A DNA stretch of 64,000 bases, from NCBI GenBank assembly GCA_030430385.1, contig JAUIFO010000009.1, positions 62,001 through 126,000 of the forward strand, written 5' to 3'. The position numbers were made by a program, and so were the translations under genes. Below are positions 24,398 through 33,141 of the stretch, one piece after another. The notes beneath the pieces are model-generated. The model searched no databases, had not been told where the DNA came from, and saw only the letters and a program-made list of their open reading frames with translations. Numbering within the stretch: position 1 is the stretch's first letter; every line of letters starts with the position of its first letter. The DNA is from Bacteroidia bacterium (GTDB lineage: Bacteria; Bacteroidota; Bacteroidia; Flavobacteriales; Flavobacteriaceae).

Positions 24398-27300
24398 TTA
24401 CATGTTTCTTCGATACTGACCTCCTACTTCAAATAATGCTGATGTGATCTGACCTAAAGAACAAACTTTACAAACATCCATCAATGCTTCAAAGATATTG
24501 TCATTATGGATCGCCTTATGCTGCAAATCTTTAAGCAATGCTTTGGTATCATTAGACTGATGTAAATTCTCTAAGGTTTGAATTTGCAATTGCTTTTCCT
24601 CTTCTGTAGCTCTAATGACTTCCGCAGGAATAATTGTAGGTGATCCTTTTGAACTCAAGAAGGTATTCACACCTATGATTGGAAATTGTCCGTTGTGCTT
24701 AAGAGTTTCGTAGTATAAACTCTCTTCTTGAATCTTACTACGTTGATACATCGTTTCCATAGCACCAAGGACTCCACCACGTTCTGTAATGCGATCAAAC
24801 TCCATCAATACAGCTTCTTCAACGAGATCTGTTAACTCTTCAATGATAAATGATCCTTGAATTGGGTTTTCATTTTTAGCTAAACCAAGCTCTTTATTAA
24901 TGATCAACTGTATTGCCATTGCGCGACGTACCGATTCTTCAGTTGGTGTGGTTATGGCTTCGTCATACGCATTAGTATGTAATGAGTTACAGTTATCATA
25001 AATGGCATACAACGCTTGTAATGTTGTTCTGATATCATTAAAGTCGATTTCTTGTGCGTGTAAGCTTCGACCAGATGTTTGAATGTGATATTTCAACATT
25101 TGCGCTCTAGGATTTGCACCATATTTATGCTTTAATGCTTTTGACCAAATCTTACGCGCTACACGTCCAATAACGGCGTATTCAGGATCGATTCCGTTTG
25201 AGAAAAAGAACGACAAGTTTGGACCAAACTTATTGATATCCATACCACGAGACAAATAGTACTCTACATAGGTAAATCCGTTAGCCAAAGTAAAGGCCAA
25301 TTGCGAAATTGGATTCGCTCCAGCTTCAGCAATATGATACCCTGAAATAGATACAGAATAGAAGTTTCTAACATTATTTTCAATGAAGTACTCCTGAACA
25401 TCTCCCATTAAGCGCAAAGCGAATTCCGTAGAAAAAATACAGGTATTTTGAGCTTGGTCTTCTTTTAAAATATCGGCTTGTACAGTACCACGTACCTGAG
25501 CAATGGTCTTTGTTTTGATATCTTCATAGACATCACTTGGTAATACTTGATCTCCAGTAACACCAAGCAACATTAATCCTAATCCGTCGTTTCCTTCAGG
25601 CAATTCGCCATTATAACTCGGACGAGCAATACCTTTATCCTTATAAATTTTTGCAATCTTAGTTTCAACCTCTTTTTCAAGTCCGTTTTCCTTGATATAG
25701 ATCTCACATTGCTGATCAATAGCAGCATTCATAAAGAACCCTAATAACATAGGTGCTGGACCATTAATGGTCATACTCACTGACGTCATCACATCGGCTA
25801 AATTAAAACCAGAGTATAATTTTTTAGCATCATCTAAACAACAAATAGACACACCAGCGTTTCCGATTTTTCCGTAGATGTCTGGTCGATGATCAGGATC
25901 ATTTCCGTAGAGCGTAACACTATCAAAAGCCGTCGACAAGCGCTTTGCTGGCATACCTTGGCTTACATAATGAAAACGTCTATTAGTACGTTCTGGTCCA
26001 CCTTCGCCTGCAAACATTCTCGCAGGATCTTCACCTGTTCGTTTAAAAGGATACAATCCAGATGTATACGGAAATTCACCAGGAACATTCTCTTGAAGTG
26101 TCCATCTTAGTATATCTCCCCAAGCCTGATACTTTGGTAGAGCAACTTTTGGAATTTGTGTATGAGATAAGGACTCTGTATGCGTTTCAATTTTGATCTC
26201 TTTATCACGAACTTTGAAGGCATAAATTGGTGCTTTATAGCGATCTACTTTTTCAGACCAACCTAATATAACTTCCCAATTGTAAGGATCAAGGTTTAGT
26301 TTAACACGATCAAATTCTTTGAACAATAACTTTATCAAACTTTCTTGAGATTCCTCTTCAGTCGTTCCGCCTTCTTTCGGAATGACATTTTTATTGTCAT
26401 TCAGAGCAAAGCGAAGAATCTCTTCTTGGCTTAAACCAGATTTACTAATAAAAGACGTCTCAATTGCATTTGAAGTGACATTAGCTACCGAACAAATTGT
26501 CTTAAAAATACCATATAACTTTTGCGCAACTTCAACCTGAGCATTGGCCGTTTTATCGTAAGCACGATTATTTTCGGCAATTTCAGAAAGGTATCGTGTA
26601 CGTGCAGGAGGAATCACAAAGATCTTCTCACTCATCTCCTTAGAGATCTCGAAAGTCGATTTCAAATCTGTGTCTGTTTTCTCTACCAATTTATCCATGA
26701 TAGCCTTGTAGAGCGTATTCATTCCAGGATCGTTAAACTGAGACGCAATTGTTCCAAAAACAGGTAATTCATCTTGAGGCGTATCCCAAAGATTATTATT
26801 ACGCATGTATTGCTTCTTCACATCTCTGAGCGCATCTAAAGCACCTCGCTTATCAAATTTGTTAATCGCAACCAAGTCAGCAAAATCAAGCATATCAATT
26901 TTTTCCAATTGTGTTGCCGCACCAAATTCTGGAGTCATTACATAAAGTGACACATCGCTGTGTTCAATGATTTCTGTATCTGATTGCCCAATTCCAGACG
27001 TTTCTAATATGATCAAATCAAACTCAGCAGCTTTCAAAACCTCAACAGCTTCATTCACATATTTAGATAAGGCTAAGTTAGACTGTCTTGTTGCCAAACT
27101 TCTCATATATACACGATCAGAGTTGATTGCATTCATTCTAATGCGATCCCCTAGAAGCGCACCACCTGTTTTACGTTTAGAAGGATCTACAGAGACAATT
27201 CCTATAGTTTTTTCTGGAAAATCAATTAAGAAACGTCTTACTAATTCATCAACTAAACTCGATTTACCAGCACCTCCTGTTCCCGTAATTCCGAGTACAG

Positions 27301-27889
27301 GTGTTTTACAATCCTTATTTTTAGTATGTATTTTATCTAAGGTTTCTTTAGCAACCTCAGGAAAATTCTCTGCAGAAGAAATCACTCTAGCAATTGCTTT
27401 TGGATTTTTCTGAGGAAGAATTTCAATCTCACCATTTAAAGCATCACCAATAGCAAAGTCAGATTTTTCAACTAGATCATTGATCATGCCTTGTAATCCC
27501 ATTTCACGTCCATCATCAGGAGAATAAATACGATCGATTCCGTAATCCATCAACTCTTTGATTTCAGTTGGTAAGATGACACCGCCTCCACCACCAAAAA
27601 TCTTGATGTGACCAGCACCTTTTTCTTCAAGTAGATCGTGCATGTATTTAAAATACTCATTGTGACCACCTTGATAAGACGTCAAACAAATAGCATTCAC
27701 GTCTTCTTGAATGGCAGTATTAACAACTTCTTCAACACTTCTATCATGACCTAAGTGAATCACTTCAACTCCAGTTGCCTGAATGATTCTTCTCATGATG
27801 TTAATTGAGGCGTCGTGACCATCAAATAATGATGCTGCAGTAACGATTCTAACTTTATGTTTCGGATTATATGGTGCAATTTGCTTCAT
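24398..27889 (-). CDS. icmF: Fused isobutyryl-CoA mutase / G-protein chaperone IcmF
   Basis: Adenosylcobalamin-dependent acyl-CoA mutase, 1163 residues from the ATG at 27889. Order of parts: B12-binding domain (1-150; LFDGHDASI with the DxH cobalt-ligand motif, then [13 protein letters not shown]), MeaB-like GTPase chaperone (about 180-450; [13 protein letters not shown]alker [22 protein letters not shown]), and the substrate-binding mutase barrel (560-1160; [37 protein letters not shown]). A B12-domain-first fusion with an internal G protein is diagnostic for IcmF rather than MutA/B. A TTG at 27919 extends the frame, but a -7 element at 27917 makes 27889 the better start. Confidence 0.95.
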   Translation of the reverse strand: MKQIAPYNPKHKVRIVTAASLFDGHDASINIMRRIIQATGVEVIHLGHDRSVEEVVNTAIQEDVNAICLTSYQGGHNEYFKYMHDLLEEKGAGHIKIFGGGGGVILPTEIKELMDYGIDRIYSPDDGREMGLQGMINDLVEKSDFAIGDALNGEIEILPQKNPKAIARVISSAENFPEVAKETLDKIHTKNKDCKTPVLGITGTGGAGKSSLVDELVRRFLIDFPEKTIGIVSVDPSKRKTGGALLGDRIRMNAINSDRVYMRSLATRQSNLALSKYVNEAVEVLKAAEFDLIILETSGIGQSDTEIIEHSDVSLYVMTPEFGAATQLEKIDMLDFADLVAINKFDKRGALDALRDVKKQYMRNNNLWDTPQDELPVFGTIASQFNDPGMNTLYKAIMDKLVEKTDTDLKSTFEISKEMSEKIFVIPPARTRYLSEIAENNRAYDKTANAQVEVAQKLYGIFKTICSVANVTSNAIETSFISKSGLSQEEILRFALNDNKNVIPKEGGTTEEESQESLIKLLFKEFDRVKLNLDPYNWEVILGWSEKVDRYKAPIYAFKVRDKEIKIETHTESLSHTQIPKVALPKYQAWGDILRWTLQENVPGEFPYTSGLYPFKRTGEDPARMFAGEGGPERTNRRFHYVSQGMPAKRLSTAFDSVTLYGNDPDHRPDIYGKIGNAGVSICCLDDAKKLYSGFNLADVMTSVSMTINGPAPMLLGFFMNAAIDQQCEIYIKENGLEKEVETKIAKIYKDKGIARPSYNGELPEGNDGLGLMLLGVTGDQVLPSDVYEDIKTKTIAQVRGTVQADILKEDQAQNTCIFSTEFALRLMGDVQEYFIENNVRNFYSVSISGYHIAEAGANPISQLAFTLANGFTYVEYYLSRGMDINKFGPNLSFFFSNGIDPEYAVIGRVARKIWSKALKHKYGANPRAQMLKYHIQTSGRSLHAQEIDFNDIRTTLQALYAIYDNCNSLHTNAYDEAITTPTEESVRRAMAIQLIINKELGLAKNENPIQGSFIIEELTDLVEEAVLMEFDRITERGGVLGAMETMYQRSKIQEESLYYETLKHNGQFPIIGVNTFLSSKGSPTIIPAEVIRATEEEKQLQIQTLENLHQSNDTKALLKDLQHKAIHNDNIFEALMDVCKVCSLGQITSALFEVGGQYRRNM

Positions 27890-27916
27890 TCGTAATTTTA
27901 ATAGGATATGAGGACA

Positions 27917-27924
27917 CAAATTTA
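27917..27924 (-). promoter_or_regulatory. -7 element of icmF
   Basis: TAAATTTG on the minus strand, exact consensus, 27 nt before the ATG at 27889. It decides the start codon, since the longer frame from 27919 would overlap it. Confidence 0.6.
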
Positions 27925-28158
27925 CAGAATATTCAAATGAAATACGGATTTACATTGAAATATTAAATAATATAGTTTGACACCTTTAGATAGCACTGTA
28001 AGAATCTTTGTGTTAAAAAGAACCAAAAAAATTCTTAAAATAATGAATAATTTTTGGTGACTTTAAGATTCCCTTCCTCTAAACTGCTATTTACTAGCTG
28101 CTTACAAATAATTTAGATCGACTGTGACCTATTGTTTTTTTTAGTGTCTAAATCTGTG

Positions 28159-28180
28159 CTACACCTATTGTGGAGTGTAG
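28159..28180 (+). promoter_or_regulatory. Inverted repeat upstream of the OmpA-like gene
   Basis: CTACAC (28159-28164) and GTGTAG (28175-28180) separated by 10 bp, 39 bp before the start at 28220, in an otherwise featureless AT-rich gap of 330 bp (27890-28219). It could be an operator. It is not the ATACC-type site: spacing and sequence differ and no -7 element stands 22 bp downstream. Confidence 0.4.
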
Positions 28181-28219
28181 TATAATATTTTAATTACATA
28201 ACCATTAACTCGTTTAATT

Positions 28220-29320
28220 ATGAAACTAAAACTATTTTTAACCTTATGCTTGTTAGCAAGTATTGGTTACGTTCAAGCCCAAGGCTTACCAACAAATCCT
28301 GAGCCAGGAAAATGTTACGTAAAGTGTATTACAAAAGACACTTTTAAAGAGGTAACTGAAACCTTAACTGTGTATCCAGCGTATACAACTTTAGAAGTTG
28401 TTCCTGCAACTTACAAAACTGTTGAAGAAACAGTATTAGTAAAGGAAGCTACTGAAAAATACGTGTACACTCCTGCGACTTACGAAACTGTAGATGTGTC
28501 TTACGTAAGTAAAGAAGCACGTACAGACTTAAATGTTATTCCTGCTACTTTTGGTAGAGATTCAAGAACTTTTGAAACGTATCCAGCAACTTCTGGATGG
28601 GAATACAAAATTCTTGAAGATTGTCCTTCAGTAAACAAAGACGACTGTGTTGCGGCATGTTTCGTTGAGTACCCAGCAACATTTAGAGATGTACCATTTA
28701 CAACTTTAGCTACAGATGCAAGTACATCAACTGTACCTGTACCTGAAAGAACAACAACTTACAGAAAGCGTGTTATTAAAACGCCAGCAAAAATGGAAAA
28801 AATAGATATTCCTGCTGAGTATAAAACAATTACACGTCAAGTTGTAGATGTACCTGCAACTACAAGAAGCACAACTATTCCTGCGAGAACTGAAACTGTA
28901 ACGAGAACAATTTTAGATCAAAAAGGTGGTATTACAACTTGGGAAGAAGTAGAATGTGAATTATTAAACCCAACAGTAATTCCAGTATTTTATGAAACTG
29001 CTAGTGCACGTTTAACTTCAGCTTCAAAAAGAACTATTGACGAAACATTATTACCAATTTTAAGAGACAAGCCTGTGAGCATTGAAATCTTATCACATAC
29101 AGATTCTCGTGGTAATGACGATTACAATTTATCATTATCACAGCAAAGAGCTAACTCTGTAGTAAACTATTTGGTTTCTAAAGGAATCTCAAGAAGCCGT
29201 TTATCTGCAAAAGGATATGGTGAATCAAGATTAACAAATCGTTGTTCTAACGGTGTTGATTGTTCTGAAGCACAGCACCAAAGAAATAGACGTACTGAGT
29301 TTAGAATTATTAACAACTAA
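28220..29320 (+). CDS. OmpA-family cell-envelope protein with repeat-rich N-terminus
   Basis: A 366-residue exported protein (signal peptide ending VQAQ, about 1-20). Residues 40-240 contain an unusual series of short units of the form (V/I)PATYKTVEETVLVKEA, many with a PA(T/E) core and alternating beta pattern. Four Cys occur near 28-32 and 135-150. The C-terminal OmpA/MotB domain (250-366) binds peptidoglycan: SIEILSHTDSRGNDDYNLSL, QQRANSVVNYLVSKGI and QRNRRTEFRI. It probably tethers the outer membrane to the wall. Single gene with a terminator. Confidence 0.9.
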   Translation: MKLKLFLTLCLLASIGYVQAQGLPTNPEPGKCYVKCITKDTFKEVTETLTVYPAYTTLEVVPATYKTVEETVLVKEATEKYVYTPATYETVDVSYVSKEARTDLNVIPATFGRDSRTFETYPATSGWEYKILEDCPSVNKDDCVAACFVEYPATFRDVPFTTLATDASTSTVPVPERTTTYRKRVIKTPAKMEKIDIPAEYKTITRQVVDVPATTRSTTIPARTETVTRTILDQKGGITTWEEVECELLNPTVIPVFYETASARLTSASKRTIDETLLPILRDKPVSIEILSHTDSRGNDDYNLSLSQQRANSVVNYLVSKGISRSRLSAKGYGESRLTNRCSNGVDCSEAQHQRNRRTEFRIINN

Positions 29321-29338
29321 TAATTTTTTTAAACTAAG

Positions 29339-29369
29339 AAAAAAGGCACCTTTTAAGGTGTCTTTTTTT
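29339..29369. terminator. Bidirectional terminator after the OmpA-like gene
   Basis: Stem AAAAAAGGCACCTT / AAGGTGTCTTTTTT (one G-T pair), 2-nt apparent loop (in practice 4 with the terminal pair open), T7. It overlaps the end of the converging thioredoxin-domain gene. Confidence 0.82.
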
Positions 29370-30465
29370 GTATGGAGTATTGCTTGTAGCTGCCTTTTGT
29401 TTTGTTGGCTAGAATCCCATAAGTTCCTTCTAAATCAGATAACATCAAATCATAGAAACGATGGTGTATTTGCCAATCATGAACTTGCTCATCTAACTCA
29501 CCATTAGCAACAATCACAGGTAAATTTAGAACTTTAGACAGCTGATAAAACACATCTTCTGTAACTACATTATCTGCTTGAATTTGCGTGTCATCAATTA
29601 AATAATGAGCTGTATCTTTTCCCCAATCAATCTGATTTTGATCCCAATAATTGATGTTAGAAATATCGACTTGTAATACATTGCCTTGTTTTTCTGAATG
29701 AAAAACTTCCAATTTTAATTCATCAAGTATTGAAAATAGTGCATTTTCGCCAGCTCTTACATATATCTCATAGGTTTTATTAAGTTCTGGAGCAATATTT
29801 ATTTGGTTTACTAAGACTTTCTTTTCGTTTGCTAAAATACTTTTAAGGCTACCTTTGTAATGTGTATGATTGCCTCTTGAACTAATTTCTAAAGACTCAG
29901 GGGTTTCATTCTTTAGCTGTTTCATTTCAAAATCTTTAGAAGGCATGTAATCTGATTTAAAGACTTCTTCTTTTACTTTCTGAATTTTTATGACCTTCCT
30001 TAAATCCTTTTGCTTAGAATGCTGACTTAAAAACCGATTCAAATCTGCTTGTTTAAAATCTGTTGGTGAGCCTCTCCATAATTCTGTACCATTGGCATTG
30101 ATTAAAACGCCGTATGGTAGAATTCTCGAATTTACAGCAGCAAACGTTTCGCCTTTATAATCTATAGCTACAGACAAATCGGTTGGATGTTTTTTCAGAA
30201 ATCGATATACGACATCTGGTTGTTCTTCTGAAAGAGAAATGACATAGAATTGATCTGGATTTTGCTTTTGAAGAACACCTAAGTATTCCGAAGCATACAC
30301 ACAAGGCTTACACCAAGTTGCCCAAAAATCTATAAAAAATAATGACGCTTCAGAATCTTTTGCAGTCTTGGATTCTTGCACAATTTCAGAAAATCGAATT
30401 TGACCTGTGCTGCTCAAAGAAACACTTAAACAGGCTAGTACAATAAAATATTTTATATCATTCAT
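29353..30465 (-). CDS. Exported thioredoxin-fold (TlpA-like) protein with DUF3738-like C-terminus
   Basis: A 370-residue exported protein. A signal peptide (1-20) precedes a TlpA/ResA-like thioredoxin domain (about 25-150) with active site FWATWCKPC (Cys52 and Cys55) and a cis-Pro region ILPYGVLI. The C-terminal 200 residues resemble DUF3738 (ISSRGNHTHYKGSLKSIL, a middle part with a YEIYVRAGEN-type strand, and LNLPVIVANGELDEQVHDW), a domain of unknown function found in Bacteroidota. It probably reduces or isomerises disulfides in the periplasm. Single gene. Confidence 0.85.
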   Translation of the reverse strand: MNDIKYFIVLACLSVSLSSTGQIRFSEIVQESKTAKDSEASLFFIDFWATWCKPCVYASEYLGVLQKQNPDQFYVISLSEEQPDVVYRFLKKHPTDLSVAIDYKGETFAAVNSRILPYGVLINANGTELWRGSPTDFKQADLNRFLSQHSKQKDLRKVIKIQKVKEEVFKSDYMPSKDFEMKQLKNETPESLEISSRGNHTHYKGSLKSILANEKKVLVNQINIAPELNKTYEIYVRAGENALFSILDELKLEVFHSEKQGNVLQVDISNINYWDQNQIDWGKDTAHYLIDDTQIQADNVVTEDVFYQLSKVLNLPVIVANGELDEQVHDWQIHHRFYDLMLSDLEGTYGILANKTKGSYKQYSIQKKTP

Positions 30466-30538
30466 ATTATTTCATTCTATTAAATAGAAAAACAACAATT
30501 ATGCTAAAATAGTATTTTGAAAAAAATAATTTGTTAAG

Positions 30539-30583
30539 AACCCTATTTTAGTTATAAACAGGGTTATAAAACAATTATATTTG
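30539..30583 (+). promoter_or_regulatory. Promoter with inverted repeat of the DUF4197 gene
   Basis: TATATTTG (30576-30583) is a perfect -7 element 22 nt before the ATG. Just upstream AACCCT (30539) and AGGGTT (30560) form a 6-bp inverted repeat spaced by 15 bp that covers the -33 region and could be an operator. Confidence 0.5.
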
Positions 30584-30605
30584 TAGCTCACTAATCTATT
30601 TTATT

Positions 30606-31316
30606 ATGAAACTTAAATTATTTATAGTTAGTTTTTTTCTGTTCAATATGATCGCTTGTGGCGACCTTCAAGAAATCGTCAATCAATTACCTGGAAATGG
30701 AACTCCAATCAGTAATGCTGATATGGCTGCTGGATTACGTCAAGCCTTAGATTTAGGAATTGACAAACAAGTAAGTAAGCTCACTCAAAAAGATGGTTTT
30801 TTTAAAAATGAATTGGTGAAGATTTTATTGCCTGAAGAATTACAAAAGGTAGATAAAGGCTTGCGTGATATTGGATTAGACAATTTAGCAGATGAAGGAT
30901 TAAAAGTATTAAACAGAGCTGCTGAAGATGCGGTTAAAGAGGCTACTCCAATTTTTGTAAGTGCTGTAAAAGACATCACTTTTGATGATGCTAAAAATAT
31001 CCTTCTTGGAAATGACAATGCCGCAACACAATATCTTACCAACAAAACACAAACACAACTTTACAACAAGTTCAAACCTGTTATTAATAACAGTTTTAGT
31101 AAAGTTGGTGCTGACCAAATTTGGGCGAACCTCATCAATAAATACAATGCCATTCCGTTTACGAGTGATGTAAATCCAGATTTAACCGATTATGTTACAG
31201 GAGAAGCTTTGAAAGGTGTTTACACGATGATAGCCGTTGAGGAAAAAGACATCAGAAATAAAGTATCTTCCAGAACAACAGATTTACTAAAGAAAGTATT
31301 TGCTTTACAGGATTAG
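30606..31316 (+). CDS. DUF4197 lipoprotein
   Basis: A 236-residue lipoprotein (leader ending FNMIAC, Cys18) followed by a helical DUF4197 domain. Family segments include MAAGLRQALDLGIDKQVSKL, LLPEELQKVDKGLRDIGLD, FDDAKNILLGNDNAATQYL and the end ALKGVYTMIAVEEKDIRNK. The domain is widespread in Gram-negative bacteria and its role is unknown. Single gene with its own promoter. Confidence 0.92.
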   Translation: MKLKLFIVSFFLFNMIACGDLQEIVNQLPGNGTPISNADMAAGLRQALDLGIDKQVSKLTQKDGFFKNELVKILLPEELQKVDKGLRDIGLDNLADEGLKVLNRAAEDAVKEATPIFVSAVKDITFDDAKNILLGNDNAATQYLTNKTQTQLYNKFKPVINNSFSKVGADQIWANLINKYNAIPFTSDVNPDLTDYVTGEALKGVYTMIAVEEKDIRNKVSSRTTDLLKKVFALQD

Positions 31317-31391
31317 TGGTTAGTGAAACTAAATCATTTATTTAATAAAAACGACTTACTTCTTTCTTCCTATTATTTACTGCCTACCAAA

Positions 31392-31892
31392 CTACTTTTT
31401 CCTATACAAACCGTCAAAAGCTACTGTGATTTCAGTATTATTTTTAATGGTTTCCCAATACTGTCTTACTGTTCCATCTGCATTGTAAGTCCAAGTAACA
31501 CGATGGTAAAACGGATTGCCTTCTTTATCGTTTTCCTCGTCGGTTTGTAAGATCATTTGGTTGCCTGTTCTATTGCCTTTCAGATGGAGACTTTGTCCTT
31601 GATTATCAATCCACAGTTGTTCCCACTGCTTGGTTTTATAGTTGTAGAAATTATTACTAGTGCCTGTAAAATTACCCTGAGCACTTGTCCAGTTTTCCTG
31701 AAGAACGCACTGGTCTTGGATCTTTTTTATGCTGTTCGTTCCAGCGAGTTTTCCATCGGGATTGGTTACTGTCCACTCTCCTATCCAAAAATCAAATTCC
31801 TGATGTTTTTCAGTACAACAGCTGCAGTTCGTATTTTGGGCATTTAGGCTAAAAGCAAAACATAGCATCATGCTAAAAATAAAAGTTCTCAT
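31392..31892 (-). CDS. Exported DUF1579-like protein
   Basis: A 166-residue exported protein (signal peptide ending SLNAQ) with a small lipocalin-like barrel pattern. Two conserved spots are CSCCTEKHQEFDFWIGEW at the start, whose FWIGEW is typical of DUF1579-like domains, and WEQLWIDNQGQSLHL later. A cluster of Cys (NCSCC) follows the cleavage site. Function unknown. Single gene. Confidence 0.78.
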   Translation of the reverse strand: MRTFIFSMMLCFAFSLNAQNTNCSCCTEKHQEFDFWIGEWTVTNPDGKLAGTNSIKKIQDQCVLQENWTSAQGNFTGTSNNFYNYKTKQWEQLWIDNQGQSLHLKGNRTGNQMILQTDEENDKEGNPFYHRVTWTYNADGTVRQYWETIKNNTEITVAFDGLYRKK

Positions 31893-31984
31893 AAGTGATT
31901 GATATATGTTAGTATTTAAAGCTATAAAAACAATCTTAATACAAAGCTAATATTAACATAACATTAGACTTCGGGTAATATCGC

Positions 31985-32081
31985 ATCTTTGCATCAGTTA
32001 GCAAAGGAATAATCTTCACTTTTATTTGAATTAGAAAAAAGTTAGTTAAAAATCGATCTAAGAATTTAGATCGATTTTTTT
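31985..32081 (+). ncRNA. Candidate small RNA between divergent genes
   Basis: CATCTTTG (31984-31991, one base off TAnnTTTG; same sequence as the -7 element at 6634) is followed by a short hairpin CTTTGC / GCAAAG. Then comes a perfect 14-bp terminator AAAAATCGATCTAA / TTAGATCGATTTTT (32048-32079) with T7. No start codon lies in the stretch. The hairpin sits between genes transcribed away from each other, so it is not a gene-end terminator on the plus strand. On the minus strand it could end the transcript of the 32342 gene running antisense through 32145. Confidence 0.4.
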
Positions 32082-32144
32082 ATATCTACGTATTTGAGAT
32101 AATTCTAAAATATTTTATTATATTTAATATCTAATCTTGTAGTG

Positions 32145-32345
32145 ATGAAAACCATATCAGAAATCAACCATCGTAGATCCCAACTTCTACTTCGCTACAA
32201 ACAACTTATGGAACAAGCTTATAACTTTAGGCAAACTGATTCTGCGTTTAGTGACATTTCAGAATACAGAGCAATAAAACTGCTCCATAAAATGAACAAA
32301 CTAAAGTTCCTAACCAGAGATTTGAAGAAAGCCTCTATGAATTAA
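32145..32345 (+). CDS. Small basic helical protein, unknown
   Basis: A 66-residue protein from the ATG at 32145 (a GTG directly before it is possible). It is strongly helical and basic, with pattern INHRRSQLLLRYKQLMEQ, SEYRAIKLLHKMNKLKFL and RDLKKASMN. I recognise no family. Its stop overlaps the end of the converging metal-receptor gene by 4 nt. The reading frame and absence of rare patterns make it plausible, but its small size leaves doubt. Confidence 0.55.
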   Translation: MKTISEINHRRSQLLLRYKQLMEQAYNFRQTDSAFSDISEYRAIKLLHKMNKLKFLTRDLKKASMN

Positions 32346-33136
32346 CGATTCAAGGTCTCTTGAAGTGTTTTAAAATATTGAAACGCCTTTAATAGTCTTG
32401 AACCATACCAAGAAAACATCTCTCCATCTACAATTTTAATAGTTGCTTCTGGAAATTCTTTTTGAAATTCTTCCACATCTTTATTTTTAAAAGGGAAAGG
32501 CTCACTTGATAACAATAAAAGTTCAGGCTGTTTGGTTTTAAGTTCTTGCAAAGAGGTTTCTGGATATCTGCTTTGTTCTTTAAACACATTTTCAAAATTA
32601 TTTAAACTTAGCATTGCATCAATAAAATTATGAGAGGCTGCAACCATATACGGACTTTTCCAGATAAAATAAGCGGTTTTGTAAGTTGGCTGTTCTTGCA
32701 TAAACGTTTTAAAATCACTGTGAGTTTCTTTAATAGCGCTTATTAATTCATTTGATTCAGAAACTTTATCAAACAATTCACCATACATAAAAACAAGTTC
32801 TAAATTGTCAGCAATATCAAACACATCACTAATATGAACTGGAGCAATCTGCTCTAGTGACGCTATCATTTCCTTAGTGTTTTCTTCTTTATTACAAAGA
32901 ATGATATCAGGATTTAGAGCTTTGATTTTGTCAAAATGAACCGTTTTAGTTCCACCAACTATTGTTTTTGCTTGTCGTAAATAACTAGGATGCACACAAA
33001 ATTTTGTAATCCCAACAATACGATCCTCTAGACCTAAATAGCAAATTAACTCGGTTTGTGAAGGCACAAGACTCACAATGCGTTGTGGTGTTTTATGTAT
33101 CTGAAGCTTACGATTGAGTTGGTCCTTCAAAATCAT
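32342..33136 (-). CDS. Helical-backbone metal receptor, BtuF/FhuD-like
   Basis: A 264-residue substrate-binding-protein fold of the periplasmic type III class (cobalamin/siderophore binding). Segments RIVSLVPSQTELICYLGLEDRIVGITKFC, split as PSQTE and GITKFCVHP, and KALNPDIILCNKEEN are typical of BtuF-like proteins. The C-terminal half ends FSWYGSRLLKAFQYFKTL. There is no signal peptide or lipobox and no ABC permease nearby, as in the stand-alone helical backbone metal receptor group common in Flavobacteriia. It lies 5 nt after bshC on the same strand, so it is co-transcribed. Ligand unknown. Confidence 0.83.
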   Translation of the reverse strand: MILKDQLNRKLQIHKTPQRIVSLVPSQTELICYLGLEDRIVGITKFCVHPSYLRQAKTIVGGTKTVHFDKIKALNPDIILCNKEENTKEMIASLEQIAPVHISDVFDIADNLELVFMYGELFDKVSESNELISAIKETHSDFKTFMQEQPTYKTAYFIWKSPYMVAASHNFIDAMLSLNNFENVFKEQSRYPETSLQELKTKQPELLLLSSEPFPFKNKDVEEFQKEFPEATIKIVDGEMFSWYGSRLLKAFQYFKTLQETLNR

Positions 33137-33141
33137 AAAAC

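Noticed and set aside
26967..27413. 148-codon plus-strand frame inside icmF
   Set aside because: Antisense to the conserved GTPase domain; codon pattern explained by the real gene on the other strand.
27890..27919. TTG start extending IcmF by 10 codons
   Set aside because: It overlaps a consensus -7 element, and the ATG at 27889 begins the conserved [12 protein letters not shown] sequence.
28159..28180. Inverted repeat CTACAC/GTGTAG considered as a further copy of the ATACC regulon site
   Set aside because: Arms and spacing differ and no TAnnTTTG stands 22 bp downstream; kept only as an unrelated candidate operator.
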